Positions 44,426-53,055 of a DNA stretch of 64,000 bases are shown one piece after another. Within the stretch, counting starts at the first letter, position 1, and each line of letters starts with the position of its first letter. This stretch comes from JANYHF01 sp031367715 (lineage in GTDB: Bacteria > Pseudomonadota > Alphaproteobacteria > Rhizobiales > Hyphomicrobiaceae), in the NCBI GenBank assembly GCA_031367715.1, contig JANLQJ010000077.1, forward strand, positions 17,920 through 81,919. Direction: 5' to 3'. A model generated the notes under the pieces. The model had not been told where the DNA came from, did not search any database, and saw only the letters and a list, made by a program, of their open reading frames with translations. Both the position numbers and the translations under genes were made by a program.

Positions 44426-45625
44426 TTACTCGAAGCAACTGACCACACGCTCAAGCGCCTGCCTGGTCGCGGCGAGATCCGGGACGAGAGCGATGCGGAT
44501 AAAGGCCGAGCCAGGATCCACGCCCTCGCCACCCCTCTGCGTCAGGTAGGCGCCAGGGACGACCTTGACACCCGCATGTTGCCAGAGCGTTACCGTGGCG
44601 GCCTCGCCACCGCCAAATTGGGTCATTTTGAGCCAAAGAAAGAAACCGCCGGACGGACGGACATTGCCAAAGCGGTTGCCGAGCAAGGTTGCAGCCGCAT
44701 CGAATTTTTCCTCATAGAGGGCACGGTTGGCCACAACATGCGCTTCCTCACGCCACAGCGCCGCGCTGGCGGCCTGCACCGGCAGCGGCATTTGCGGCGC
44801 CGCGACATTGCGGAACTGGCTGAAGCGCTTGAGAAACGCCGGATCGCCGGCGCAAAAACCTGATCTGAGCCCCGGCACACTGGAACGCTTGGACAGAGAA
44901 TTGAGCACGATCAGGTTATCGAGACTGCCCGACCCCGCCAGCGCCACTTCGAGCGCTCCGACCGGCGGACGATCACAGTAGATCTCGGAATAGCACTCGT
45001 CGCAGAACAGCATGAAGTCGTACTTGCGGGCCAGCGCCAACGCGCGCCGCAGATAGGGTGCATCGGCGACCGCGCCTTGCGGGTTGGCCGGCGAGCATAG
45101 ATAGAAGGCAACCGCACGGCACAGTACCTCGGGGCGGGCTTCCAGAGCATCGAGGTCGGGCAGAAAGCCGGAGTGCTCGTGGGCGTCCAGCATAACCGGT
45201 TCAGCACCGGCGGCGAGCGCAGCGGCCAGGTAGGCTTGGTAGAAGGGGTTCGGCATCAACACGGCCGGCCGATCCAGTTTGGCGCGCCGATCGATGGCCG
45301 GGAAGATCGCCGACACCAGGCCTTCGCGAGAGCCGTTCAGCGGATGGACGTGCTGCTCGGGATCGATCCTGCCCGCGATGCCATAGCGCCGGCCCAGCCA
45401 ATCGGCGATGGCGCCGCGCAGCTGCGGCGTGCCGTTAATCGGGGGATATTTGCCATAACCGGCGCTAGCGGCGGCCAGCTCATCAAGCAGGAACGGCGGG
45501 AACGGATGTTTGGGCTCGCCGATCGACAGATCAATGGGCGGCGCACCGGGCTCGATGTCTTGCAGCAGTTCGCGCAGCCGCGCAAACGGTGAATGAATCG
45601 CAGTGGCGAGGATGTCCTGCCCCAT
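44426..45625 (-). CDS. class I/II PLP-dependent aminotransferase, possibly DapC-like
   Basis: Fold-type I aminotransferase, 399 residues. The PLP Lys is in NSLSKRSSVPGLRSGF (about residue 242); the Asp of FCDECYSEIY and the Arg near the C-terminus fit the family. Sequence style (SIGEPKHPFP, YPPINGTPQLR) is close to the succinyldiaminopimelate aminotransferase group of alphaproteobacteria, and asd and dapB are encoded downstream, so DAP synthesis is a plausible role. Substrate specificity cannot be read directly. It starts seven bases from tesB. Confidence 0.85.
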   Translation of the reverse strand: MGQDILATAIHSPFARLRELLQDIEPGAPPIDLSIGEPKHPFPPFLLDELAAASAGYGKYPPINGTPQLRGAIADWLGRRYGIAGRIDPEQHVHPLNGSREGLVSAIFPAIDRRAKLDRPAVLMPNPFYQAYLAAALAAGAEPVMLDAHEHSGFLPDLDALEARPEVLCRAVAFYLCSPANPQGAVADAPYLRRALALARKYDFMLFCDECYSEIYCDRPPVGALEVALAGSGSLDNLIVLNSLSKRSSVPGLRSGFCAGDPAFLKRFSQFRNVAAPQMPLPVQAASAALWREEAHVVANRALYEEKFDAAATLLGNRFGNVRPSGGFFLWLKMTQFGGGEAATVTLWQHAGVKVVPGAYLTQRGGEGVDPGSAFIRIALVPDLAATRQALERVVSCFE

Positions 45626-45631
45626 TGGCGG

Positions 45632-46513
45632 TCAAACCTTGGCCGGCGGCATTGCGCGCACGCGCAAGAGGCCTTCCTGCGCCACCGACGCCACCAGCGC
45701 TCCGTCGCGGTTGAAGAAGCTGCCACGGCACAGCGCCCGCCCGCCTTGGGCGCTCGGCGAATCCTGCACGAACAACAGCCATTCGTCGCCCCGGAACGGC
45801 CGATGAAACCACAGCGCATGATCGAGGCTGGCGGCCTGCAAGCGCGGATCGCTGAGCAACATGCCGTGGCCGATCAGGCCGGTTTCCAGCAGCGAATAGT
45901 CGGACGCAAAGGCCAGCACACATTGATGCATGGCCACCGGCAAATCGGCCGGCAGCGGCTGGCGCGCGCGCATCCAGAGCCGATGGGTGGCGGCCGATTG
46001 TTCGGGATAGAGATAGCGATCAAGATCGACGACGCGGGTCTCGGTGGGCCACGTTACATCGATGTAGCGCCGGAACTTGGCCGGCAACTTGGCGGCCAAG
46101 GTTGCGTCGTCGGGCAGGTCTTCGGGCATCGGCACCTTCGGCATGTTGATGGCGTGCTCGAAACCCTGCTCGTGCTTCTGGAACGACGCGATCATCGAAT
46201 AAATGACGCTGCCGTGTTGTTTGGCCTGCACCCGGCGCGTGGTGAAGCTGCCGCCATCGCGCAATCGATCGACTTCATAGCCAATCGGTGCCGCGGGATC
46301 GCCGCCGAGGATGAAATAGGCGTGCAGCGAATGCGCTTCGCGGCCCTCGACTGTGCTGACCGCCGCCGCAAGTGCCTGCGCAACAACCTGGCCGCCAAAC
46401 ACGCGCTTCCAGCCATTGGCCGGACTGGCGCCCAGGAACTTGTCCTGGCCATCCGAGGTCAGATTGAGTATGGACAGCAGGCTGTTGCCGGTTGCATCCG
46501 TCGGACTGATCAT
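45632..46513 (-). CDS. acyl-CoA thioesterase II (TesB family)
   Basis: Double-hotdog thioesterase that hydrolyses acyl-CoA, 293 residues. Family features: GWKRVFGGQVVAQALAAA near residue 31, SLHAYFILGGDP, then later LDHALWFHRPFRGDEWLLF with the conserved Asp and the C-terminal GRALCRGSFFNRDG. The ATG at 46513 starts the conserved sequence; upstream codons give no conserved residues. It is divergent from the UbiH-family gene (106 bases between starts) and heads the aminotransferase-ftsK run. Confidence 0.93.
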   Translation of the reverse strand: MISPTDATGNSLLSILNLTSDGQDKFLGASPANGWKRVFGGQVVAQALAAAVSTVEGREAHSLHAYFILGGDPAAPIGYEVDRLRDGGSFTTRRVQAKQHGSVIYSMIASFQKHEQGFEHAINMPKVPMPEDLPDDATLAAKLPAKFRRYIDVTWPTETRVVDLDRYLYPEQSAATHRLWMRARQPLPADLPVAMHQCVLAFASDYSLLETGLIGHGMLLSDPRLQAASLDHALWFHRPFRGDEWLLFVQDSPSAQGGRALCRGSFFNRDGALVASVAQEGLLRVRAMPPAKV

Positions 46514-46619
46514 GCGCCGAAGTTTCCAGGGCTCGAGGGGGCTGGCGACAGGTGACGCAAGCCCGCGCCGCGTGTCAAGGCGCGGCGACGGGCGCGGCGG
46601 CAACGGAACAAAGCGCACC

Positions 46620-47849
46620 ATGCCAATTCAACGCTATGATGTGGTGATCAGCGGTGCCAGCCTGACCGGGATGGCGCTGGCATTGGCCCTGCGCGCGGCA
46701 TCGCGGGACGGGCTTTCGATCGCCATCCTGGATCGGGAGCCGGCGGCGGCGCGGCCTGCCGATGTGCGCGGCTTTGCCATTTCGGCAGCTTCGGTGCATC
46801 TGCTGAGCGCAATTGGCGTCTGGCCAGCGGTTGCCGCAGACGCCCAGCCGGTCGCCCGCATCGACATCACCGGCAGCAAGCTGGAGAGCCCAGCGCGGCA
46901 AACGCTGCTGAGCTATGAGAATGAAACCTCAGAGGGTGAGGTCGCATCGCATATCCTGCCAGCGGACACACTTCGGACGACCTTGCGGCAAGTCCTCATG
47001 GCCAGCGCGATTGCCGTGATACCGGGCAGCACGCCAAGCGGACTCGAAACGTCTGCTGACGGCATCCACATCGCGCGCGGCAACGACGCAGCCATCGTCG
47101 CACGCCTCGCCGTCGCTGCCGATGGTCGCGACTCGCCGGTGCGCAACCTTGCCGGCATCAAGATGGTCAGCTGGGCCTATCCGCAAACCGCCATCGTCAC
47201 GACGGTCACCCATGGCGAGCCGCATCATGGGGTCGCCACGCAGCACTTTCTTGAGGCAGGCCCGTTTGCCATTCTGCCGCTGCCGGGCGGGCACCGTTCG
47301 TCGCTGGTCTGGACCGAGGCCACAGCGGAAGCCGAGCGGCTCATGCAGCGCCCCGATGCGGAGTTCCTGACCGCACTGGAACAGCGCTTTGGCGGCCGTC
47401 TCGGGCAATTGGCGCTGGCCGACGCTCGCGTCAGCCAACCGCTTGAATTGCATCTGGCGCGCGACCTGGTCGCCGACCGACTGGCCGTTATCGGCGATGC
47501 TGCGCGTTCCGTGCATCCGATCGCCGGCCAGGGGCTGAATCTGGGCCTGCGCGATGTCGCCGCGCTGACCGAGTGCGTCATCGACACCGAACGCCTTGGC
47601 CTCGACATTGGCGGCCCGGAAACATTGCGCCGCTACCAGCAGTGGCGGCGTTTCGACAGCATGCTGTCGGCGGCCACGATGGATGGCCTCAACCGGCTGT
47701 TCTCGAATGCCAACCCTGCGCTGCGTGTGCTGCGCGAAACCGGTCTCGGCTTGACCGATCGGCTGCCGGGTCTCAAACGCATGTTCGTCTCCGAAGCCGC
47801 CGGCCTCACCGGAACCCTGCCGAAACTGCTGCAAGGCGAGCTGCCTTGA
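46620..47849 (+). CDS. UbiH/UbiF/COQ6-family FAD monooxygenase
   Basis: Flavin-dependent aromatic hydroxylase of ubiquinone synthesis, 409 residues. The FAD motif is VVISGASLTGMALALALR (residues 8-25); the second motif LAVAADGRDSPVR lies near residue 160, and RLAVIGDAARSVHPIAGQGLNLGLRD near 290 is the ubiquinone-hydroxylase signature. Which ring position it hydroxylates cannot be told. The ATG at 46620 begins the conserved sequence. Confidence 0.92.
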   Translation: MPIQRYDVVISGASLTGMALALALRAASRDGLSIAILDREPAAARPADVRGFAISAASVHLLSAIGVWPAVAADAQPVARIDITGSKLESPARQTLLSYENETSEGEVASHILPADTLRTTLRQVLMASAIAVIPGSTPSGLETSADGIHIARGNDAAIVARLAVAADGRDSPVRNLAGIKMVSWAYPQTAIVTTVTHGEPHHGVATQHFLEAGPFAILPLPGGHRSSLVWTEATAEAERLMQRPDAEFLTALEQRFGGRLGQLALADARVSQPLELHLARDLVADRLAVIGDAARSVHPIAGQGLNLGLRDVAALTECVIDTERLGLDIGGPETLRRYQQWRRFDSMLSAATMDGLNRLFSNANPALRVLRETGLGLTDRLPGLKRMFVSEAAGLTGTLPKLLQGELP

Positions 47850-47874
47850 TCACGACATTGCGGAGTTTGCGCTT

Positions 47875-49110
47875 TTGACAAATGCCACCACAGCCAGCCC
47901 TTCCCGCCCCCTGTGGCGTTCGCCAACGGCGATCATCATCGCTGGATGTCTGATTGCGCTGCTCGGCTTCGGCGTGCGCTCCAGCTTCGGACTGTTCCTC
48001 GATCCGCTAACCCATGACCATGGCTGGAGCCGCCAGACTTTCGGCTTCTCGATGGCCATTCAGAACCTGCTATGGGGCCTGGGCGCGCCCGTCGCTAGCG
48101 CCCTCGCCGACCGCTTTGGCCCGGCGCGCGTACTCGCCCTGGGCGCTGTCCTTTACGCGCTTGGCGTGGTCGGCATGGCGCTCTCTGACAGCGCTCTGGT
48201 GTTCACCCTGACGGCGGGACTGCTGACCGGACTTGGTATTGCGTTCACTGGCTTTGGCATCGCGTTGGCGGCTATGGCGCGGGTTGTCTCACCGCAGCAA
48301 CGCACCTTCGCTTTTGGCTTGGGGACAGCCGCCGGCTCGCTTGGACAGGTGCTGTTCTCGCCGCTCTCGGCAGCCATGATCCGCAATTTCGGCGCTAGTG
48401 ACAGCCTGTTCACTCTTGCCGCGCTCAGCCTGTTCATTCTGCCGCTGGCGTTCCTGCTGCCGAACGATACCTCAGGCCGCGCCATGGCGGCCTCCGACCA
48501 GACCATCGGTGCGGCGCTCAAGGAGGCCCTCGCTCATCGCGGCTATCTGCTGCTGACGGCGGGCTTCTTTGTTTGCGGCTTCCAGGTTGCGTTCATCACG
48601 GTGCACTATCCCGCCTACATCAAGGACCTCGGGCTCGATATCCGGGTTGGCGCGTTTGCCCTGATGCTGATCGGCTTGTTCAATATCGCGGGATCAATCC
48701 TGTCCGGAATGGCTGGCCAGCGATGGGCCAAGCGCTATGGCCTCAGCGTGATCTATCTCGGCCGCTCAATCGCCACGTTCGCCTTGCTGATGGCGCCAAA
48801 GACCGAGGCGACGGTCCTCATATTCGCTGCCGTGATGGGGCTGTTGTGGCTGTCCACGGTGCCTCTCACCTATGGAATTGTCGCCCAGGTGTTTGGCAAG
48901 ACCTACATGGCAACGCTGTTTGGCATCGTGTTCCTGAGTCATCAGATCGGCAGTTTTCTGGGAGTTTGGCTGGGTGGCCTGATCTACGATCGCACCGGCT
49001 CTTATGACGGCCTGTGGTGGTTGAGCGTCGTGCTTGGGATCTTTGCCGCAGTGGTGCATTTGCCGATCAACGAGCGGCCGCTGGCACGGCTTTCACCGAT
49101 GGCGGCGTAA
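47875..49110 (+). CDS. MFS transporter (OFA/monocarboxylate-like)
   Basis: Twelve-helix major facilitator protein, 411 residues. The N-terminal part has SSFGLFLDPLTHDHGWSRQTF near residue 40 and the MFS loop motif ADRFGPARVLALG near 78. The pattern resembles oxalate/formate antiporter and monocarboxylate transporters; the substrate is unknown. The start is TTG at 47875, nine bases after a GGAG site. It ends 13 bases before the convergent Trm112 gene. Confidence 0.88.
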   Translation: MTNATTASPSRPLWRSPTAIIIAGCLIALLGFGVRSSFGLFLDPLTHDHGWSRQTFGFSMAIQNLLWGLGAPVASALADRFGPARVLALGAVLYALGVVGMALSDSALVFTLTAGLLTGLGIAFTGFGIALAAMARVVSPQQRTFAFGLGTAAGSLGQVLFSPLSAAMIRNFGASDSLFTLAALSLFILPLAFLLPNDTSGRAMAASDQTIGAALKEALAHRGYLLLTAGFFVCGFQVAFITVHYPAYIKDLGLDIRVGAFALMLIGLFNIAGSILSGMAGQRWAKRYGLSVIYLGRSIATFALLMAPKTEATVLIFAAVMGLLWLSTVPLTYGIVAQVFGKTYMATLFGIVFLSHQIGSFLGVWLGGLIYDRTGSYDGLWWLSVVLGIFAAVVHLPINERPLARLSPMAA

Positions 49111-49123
49111 CACGTAGGGTGGC

Positions 49124-49345
49124 TCAGCGGCGCGGCTGATCGTCGTCCGTCAGCACCCGCGCCTCGTCGGGCAACATGACGGCGATGCCGTTACGGATCG
49201 GGTACGCCAGTTGGGCGGCGATGCTGATCAGCTCCTGCCGAGCGCTGTCGAAGATCAGTGGCCGCTTGGTCAGCGGGCAGACCAGCAACTCAAGCAGCTT
49301 TGGATCGAATTGCTGGGCAGCCGCCGTCGGTTCGGGTTTCGTCAT
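49124..49345 (-). CDS. Trm112/YcaR-family small protein
   Basis: 73 residues of the UPF0434/Trm112 family: LLELLVCPLTKRPLIFDSAR, then ELISIAAQLAYPIRNGIAVML. The single retained Cys of the usual CP-x motif is present. In other organisms the family is a zinc-ribbon partner of methyltransferases; the bacterial role is not settled. It overlaps the LON-domain gene by four bases (ATGA-type). Confidence 0.9.
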   Translation of the reverse strand: MTKPEPTAAAQQFDPKLLELLVCPLTKRPLIFDSARQELISIAAQLAYPIRNGIAVMLPDEARVLTDDDQPRR

Positions 49346-49971
49346 TGCAATGCCGATCCTGAGCCATCGCCGGGGGTCGCCAGCTGCATCTCGGCCAACG
49401 CAACCAGGATCTCGGAGCGGACCTTCAGATCGGGCGCCTCAAGCAGGGCTTGTTTCTCCTCAGGACCATAGGGGCTCATCATGCTGAGCGCATTGACCAG
49501 GAACTCGCTGCTGGAGCGGGTGATGGCATCCCAGTCGGCCTTCATATCCTGGGCTTCCAGATAAGCCTTCAGCACCTCCAACAGATGGTCGCGATCAACG
49601 GTTTCCTCGCCGAACCCCTTCACGAGATCGCTGGGGAAGCTGTCGTAAGCGACATCGCAAATCCGGTATGGCTTGGCTTGCGGCACTTCCTGCCGCACGA
49701 CAAATCGGGAAATTCCCGTCAGCGTCACCAGATAGCGGCCATCATCGGTTTCCTGATAGGCGGTGAGCCGCCCGACCCCACCGATCTTGCGCAATGGCAC
49801 GGCCTTGCCCTCGGGGCTCTCGACATCGTCCTGCACCAGTTTGGGCTGCACGACGCCGATCAACCGCTCGCCAGACAGCGCATCGTCGATCATGGCCAGG
49901 AAGCGCGGCTCAAAGATATTCAGCGGCAGGTTACAGCGCGGCAGAAGCAAGCCACCACGCAACGGAAACAC
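49342..49971 (-). CDS. LON peptidase substrate-binding domain protein
   Basis: Lon-N (PUA-like) domain protein without a protease domain: FPLRGGLLLPRCNLPLNIFEPRFLAMIDDAL at the start, then RLIGVVQP and the helical C-terminus (VDRDHLLEVLKAYLE). The listed GTG at 49971 probably truncates the protein: the in-frame sequence upstream continues the family pattern (DIPGRIPVFPL) to a stop near 50056. A strong AAGGAA site (50031-50036) lies five bases before an ATC at 50025-50023, and a CTG is at 50016-50014. The true start may therefore be non-canonical. Confidence 0.85.
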   Translation of the reverse strand: MFPLRGGLLLPRCNLPLNIFEPRFLAMIDDALSGERLIGVVQPKLVQDDVESPEGKAVPLRKIGGVGRLTAYQETDDGRYLVTLTGISRFVVRQEVPQAKPYRICDVAYDSFPSDLVKGFGEETVDRDHLLEVLKAYLEAQDMKADWDAITRSSSEFLVNALSMMSPYGPEEKQALLEAPDLKVRSEILVALAEMQLATPGDGSGSALQ

Positions 49972-50022
49972 CGGGATCCGACCCGGAATATCGCTAGGCT
50001 TCTGGTATCTGGACAGCCGGCT

Positions 50023-50036
50023 GATGGCGGATTCCT
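50023..50036 (-). promoter_or_regulatory. ribosome site with candidate AUC start of the LON-domain gene
   Basis: On the minus strand AAGGAA (50036-50031) is followed by five bases and ATC (50025-50023), in frame with the LON-domain gene and giving a start 18 codons upstream of its GTG. The arrangement is the same as a normal start region except for the third base of the codon. Confidence 0.45.
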
Positions 50037-50055
50037 TGGCGTTGCGGGGTTGGCC

Positions 50056-51060
50056 TTAAGCAAACAGCATGACAGACAGGCGCCGGCGGCCGAGCAGAGT
50101 CATGTCGTCTTTCGGACCCCAGGCCTCGAAGAATTGCACCAGCTGTTTGCGCGCCGCTTCCTCATTCCAGGCACGGTTGCGCTTGAAAATCTCCAGGAGA
50201 TTGTCGACCGCGCCTTCCTTGTTGCCCGCCGCGTTCATGGCGAGGGCAAGATCGTAACGCGCCTGATGGTCGTTTGGATTACTGGCAATCGCCGATTCCA
50301 GCGCGGCGGTACTGGCAGCCGACGGCGCCTTTCGGGCCAGGTCGAGCATGGCGCGCACGCTGGCGATGGTAGCGTGGTTCTGCTTGGCGGGAGGCGCCAA
50401 CGCCAGCGTGCTCTCGGCATGCTCGAAATCGCCCGCCGCGACGTAGCATTTGACCAGCCCCGCCAGCGCCTCGATGTTTTCCTTATCCTCTTCCAGGATG
50501 GCCGCGAAGATCTCAGCGGCAGATTTCACATCGCCCTCCTCGAAGGCGGCGTTGGCGCTCTCGAGGGCGCCCGCCAGGCCGTCATCAACTGAACCGTTGG
50601 TGGCGATCAGCCGGTCGATGAAGGTCTTGACCTGACCTTCGGGCAACGCACCCATGAAGGCATCTATGGGCTTGCCATCGACAAAGGCGAACACGGCGGG
50701 GATCGACTGCACGCCCAACTGTCCCGCGACCGACGGATGATCATCGATGTTCATCTTGACCAACCGCACTTTGCCCTTGGCGGCGCGCACAAGTTTCTCG
50801 ATGATGGGTGTGAGAGCCTTGCACGGACCGCACCAGGGGGCCCAGAAGTCGACCAGCACCGGCACCGTCTTGGAGGCCTCGATCACATCCTTCATGAACG
50901 CCGCTGTGGTGGTGTCCTTGATCAGATCGGCGGCAGCGCTGCCGATCATGCCATCAAGACAAGCGGCGGCAGGAGGAACGGCGGCGGCCGGCCGGGGCGC
51001 AGCGGGAGCTGCGGCAGGAGCGGCGCTGCGCGATGCAAACGGATTGGGAAACTTCGCCAT
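50056..51060 (-). CDS. thioredoxin-domain co-chaperone (YbbN/CnoX-like)
   Basis: Cytoplasmic thioredoxin fold with a TPR-like helical C-terminus. After an Ala/Pro-rich first 40 residues, the active site is FWAPWCGPCKAL (Cys77 and Cys80). The rest (about 160-334) contains TPR-like repeats (EGDVKSAAEIFAAILEEDKENIEALAGLVKCYVAAGDFE). YbbN/CnoX proteins hold unfolded proteins and protect them from oxidation; here the CxxC is intact. 334 residues. Confidence 0.93.
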   Translation of the reverse strand: MAKFPNPFASRSAAPAAAPAAPRPAAAVPPAAACLDGMIGSAAADLIKDTTTAAFMKDVIEASKTVPVLVDFWAPWCGPCKALTPIIEKLVRAAKGKVRLVKMNIDDHPSVAGQLGVQSIPAVFAFVDGKPIDAFMGALPEGQVKTFIDRLIATNGSVDDGLAGALESANAAFEEGDVKSAAEIFAAILEEDKENIEALAGLVKCYVAAGDFEHAESTLALAPPAKQNHATIASVRAMLDLARKAPSAASTAALESAIASNPNDHQARYDLALAMNAAGNKEGAVDNLLEIFKRNRAWNEEAARKQLVQFFEAWGPKDDMTLLGRRRLSVMLFA

Positions 51061-51093
51061 CTGTCGGTCGTTGCCTTTTCAAGTTCTCAGAAG

Positions 51094-51612
51094 TCACGCC
51101 ACCGCTGGGCCGATCCGACCGCTGCTGACCTTGACGATGCGGGGCTCGTGACCGGTTGCGCGAATGAACCGCAAAAGGTCCTCGCGCGCAATCGCAGTCG
51201 TAGCGGTGTTTTCGAGCGGATGATAGTTCAGCAGCGGCTCATCCATCATGGCAGCGTCCAAGACTACCGTAACTCGGGCCGCTTTGTCATTGATTACGGA
51301 AAAAGGTGTCACCGATCCCGGCTTCACCCCGAGCACCTCTTCCAGCAGCTCTGCCTTGCCGAAGCTGACGCGGTCGCAATCGAGCGTCTTGTGCAGGAAC
51401 TTCATCTCGATGGCCGCGTCATGCAGCGCCACCACCAGGAACAGCTTATCCTTCTTGTCCTTCAGGAACAGGTTCTTGGTATGCCCACCTGGCATGGTGT
51501 TCTCGATGGCGAGACTCTCGGCGACCGTGAAGACGGCGGCGTGCTCGTAGGTCTTGGTCTTGATGCCGAGACTGTCGAGCATGGCGAGAAGTTCGGCGCG
51601 GGTGGCGGCCAT
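51094..51612 (-). CDS. prolyl-tRNA deacylase family (ProXp-ala/YbaK-like)
   Basis: YbaK/ProXp trans-editing domain that hydrolyses mischarged aminoacyl-tRNAs, in this subfamily Ala-tRNA(Pro). 172 residues: KTYEHAAVFTVAESLAI near residue 20, GGHTKNLFLKDKKDKLFLV with the conserved Lys near residue 50, and VTPFSVINDKAARVTVVLD near 102. The listed ATG is preceded by a GCC-rich context; a few upstream codons remain open but are not conserved. Confidence 0.93.
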   Translation of the reverse strand: MAATRAELLAMLDSLGIKTKTYEHAAVFTVAESLAIENTMPGGHTKNLFLKDKKDKLFLVVALHDAAIEMKFLHKTLDCDRVSFGKAELLEEVLGVKPGSVTPFSVINDKAARVTVVLDAAMMDEPLLNYHPLENTATTAIAREDLLRFIRATGHEPRIVKVSSGRIGPAVA

Positions 51613-51689
51613 TGGCAGTTCGGCTCCGTTTCAGTCAAAATAGTCCAAGCGACTGTGCGTAGCCGGATCTGCGCTTGATCGCAAACATG

Positions 51690-51717
51690 AAAATGCCCGG
51701 CCTTTCGACCGGGCATT
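51690..51717 (-). terminator. intrinsic terminator of the small secreted-protein gene
   Basis: A nine-base stem (51709-51717 with 51692-51700) and an eight-base loop are followed on the minus strand by TTTTC. It lies about 33 bases past the gene's stop at 51750. The T run is short, so strength is moderate. Confidence 0.65.
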
Positions 51718-51749
51718 CCAAGGCGTTTCAGCTTGCAGGAGAGCGCAGC

Positions 51750-52058
51750 TTACAGCGCTGTCAGCTTGTCCGCCTCGATCGTCAGCGTCTTCTCGGCGCC
51801 CTTCAGCACGACGTCCTTCTTGGCGTTGTCCTTCTTGCCGAGATGGGCGGTGCAGCCTTTGGCGCAGTCGAACTCGGCCGACTTGCCGGCCTCGATTTTG
51901 ACCTCGGTCGGCTTGTCGCCCTTGGCGGCCGTCGCCAGCGTGATGCGCACATTGTGGTTGTGCGTGTCCTTGTTGACGATGGTCAGCGCATTGGCGGATG
52001 CGGCGAACGCGAAGCTGGCGGCGAGGGTCGCGGCGATGAGGGTGATCTTGGTGCTCAT
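51750..52058 (-). CDS. small secreted protein, unknown
   Basis: 102 residues with a Sec signal peptide (MSTKITLIAATLAASFAFAA, then SANA). The mature part is beta-rich with repeated Lys/Thr/Ala and one Cys pair (DCAKGC, about residues 65-70), and ends EKTLTIEADKLTAL. I do not recognise the family; a cupredoxin-like or immunoglobulin-like fold is possible but unproven. The ATG at 52058 opens the signal sequence; the frame is open further upstream. A terminator follows. Confidence 0.75.
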   Translation of the reverse strand: MSTKITLIAATLAASFAFAASANALTIVNKDTHNHNVRITLATAAKGDKPTEVKIEAGKSAEFDCAKGCTAHLGKKDNAKKDVVLKGAEKTLTIEADKLTAL

Positions 52059-52199
52059 GGGAGGGTCTCCGTGATTTGGCGCGGCGCCGGGGGCGGCGCC
52101 GATGGGGAGGACCATGACGGGGCCGGATGTCGGCGAGCTGGCGCGGGGTTTACGGATTGGTAAGCGCGGGGGTCATGAAATGGGCGGATTTGGGCGGGG

Positions 52200-52757
52200 T
52201 TAGACCCAGAGCTGGGCCAGTGCGAACGGCGCCGCATCGAACGGGGGCATCGCCACAGTATCGCCGTCGCGATAGGTGCGCTGCAAGAGCCACTTGTCGC
52301 CCGCCAGATCAAACGCTTCCAGGAGCTTTTGAGCGGGATCCAAAAGCCAATAATGACTGACACCGTGCCGAGCATAGATGTCTCGCTTGGCCCCGCGATC
52401 ATACCGCGCTGTTGATGGGGATAGGACCTCGCAAATCCAATCGGGCGCGATCGGGAAAAAGGCTATGGACGGCAACTCTGGCATCCGCTCGCGTCGCCAG
52501 CCTGCCAGATCGGGGACCACCACATCCTCAGCAAGATGGATTTCCGGCTCATCAATGATCCACCAGCCGCCGGGACCGCCGATGCCACGATGGAAGGGTC
52601 CCTGCAGGAAGTAGCCAAGGCCCGACCCAGCATTCATGTTGCGCGGTGCTGGCCGCGGCATGGTGACAAGTTTACCGTCGATCAGCTCGGCAACCATGTT
52701 GGGAGGCGCGGCTTCGAGGTCGGCATAGGTCGCGCGCCGTGTTGAGAGATCCTGCAT
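52200..52757 (-). CDS. Uma2-family (DUF820) putative endonuclease
   Basis: PD-(D/E)XK-like protein, 185 residues. Family residues: the Asp in DVVVPDLAGWRRERM (about residue 83), Glu in DWICEVLSPSTARYD (about 111) and Lys in RGAKRDIYARHG (about 125). The sequence from there (VSHYWLLDPAQKLLEAF) is the usual Uma2 end. It is not closely similar to the other Uma2 protein in this window (14592-15200). An 83-base gap separates it from the small gene pair next to it. Confidence 0.9.
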   Translation of the reverse strand: MQDLSTRRATYADLEAAPPNMVAELIDGKLVTMPRPAPRNMNAGSGLGYFLQGPFHRGIGGPGGWWIIDEPEIHLAEDVVVPDLAGWRRERMPELPSIAFFPIAPDWICEVLSPSTARYDRGAKRDIYARHGVSHYWLLDPAQKLLEAFDLAGDKWLLQRTYRDGDTVAMPPFDAAPFALAQLWV

Positions 52758-52840
52758 GAGCTGCTCCGTTACCAGGGGAGATTAGCACAACTTTGGCGGC
52801 GCATGGTAGCGTGTTCAAACCTTGCGGCTGGAGCGGTGTT

Positions 52841-53041
52841 TCACAACTCGGTGGAGCCGCCAGCCCGATGTTCCGCAAGCGCCTCTTCGGCGCGTGCGTT
52901 AAGCTTGCCAGCCTTGGCGTCGCACTCGATTTCCTCATCGAACAGACGGGCATCGTGTTCGGCGAACCATTGGCGGAACTTGGCCTGCTCTTCTTCGGTC
53001 AGTTCCAAAACGGCTTTCTCGATCTGTTCAAGTTTGGTCAT
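52841..53041 (-). CDS. small antitoxin-like protein, 66 residues
   Basis: MTKLEQIEKAVLELTEEE start, then QWFAEHDARLFDEEIE and a Lys/Ala-rich tail. This resembles short antidote-type proteins found in type II toxin-antitoxin loci, which usually have a RelE/ParE-type toxin immediately downstream; here only the Uma2 gene follows. A GGAGA site lies about eight bases before the ATG at 53041. Its stop is 83 bases from the Uma2 gene. Confidence 0.6.
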   Translation of the reverse strand: MTKLEQIEKAVLELTEEEQAKFRQWFAEHDARLFDEEIECDAKAGKLNARAEEALAEHRAGGSTEL

Positions 53042-53055
53042 TTTGCTTGTCTCCG

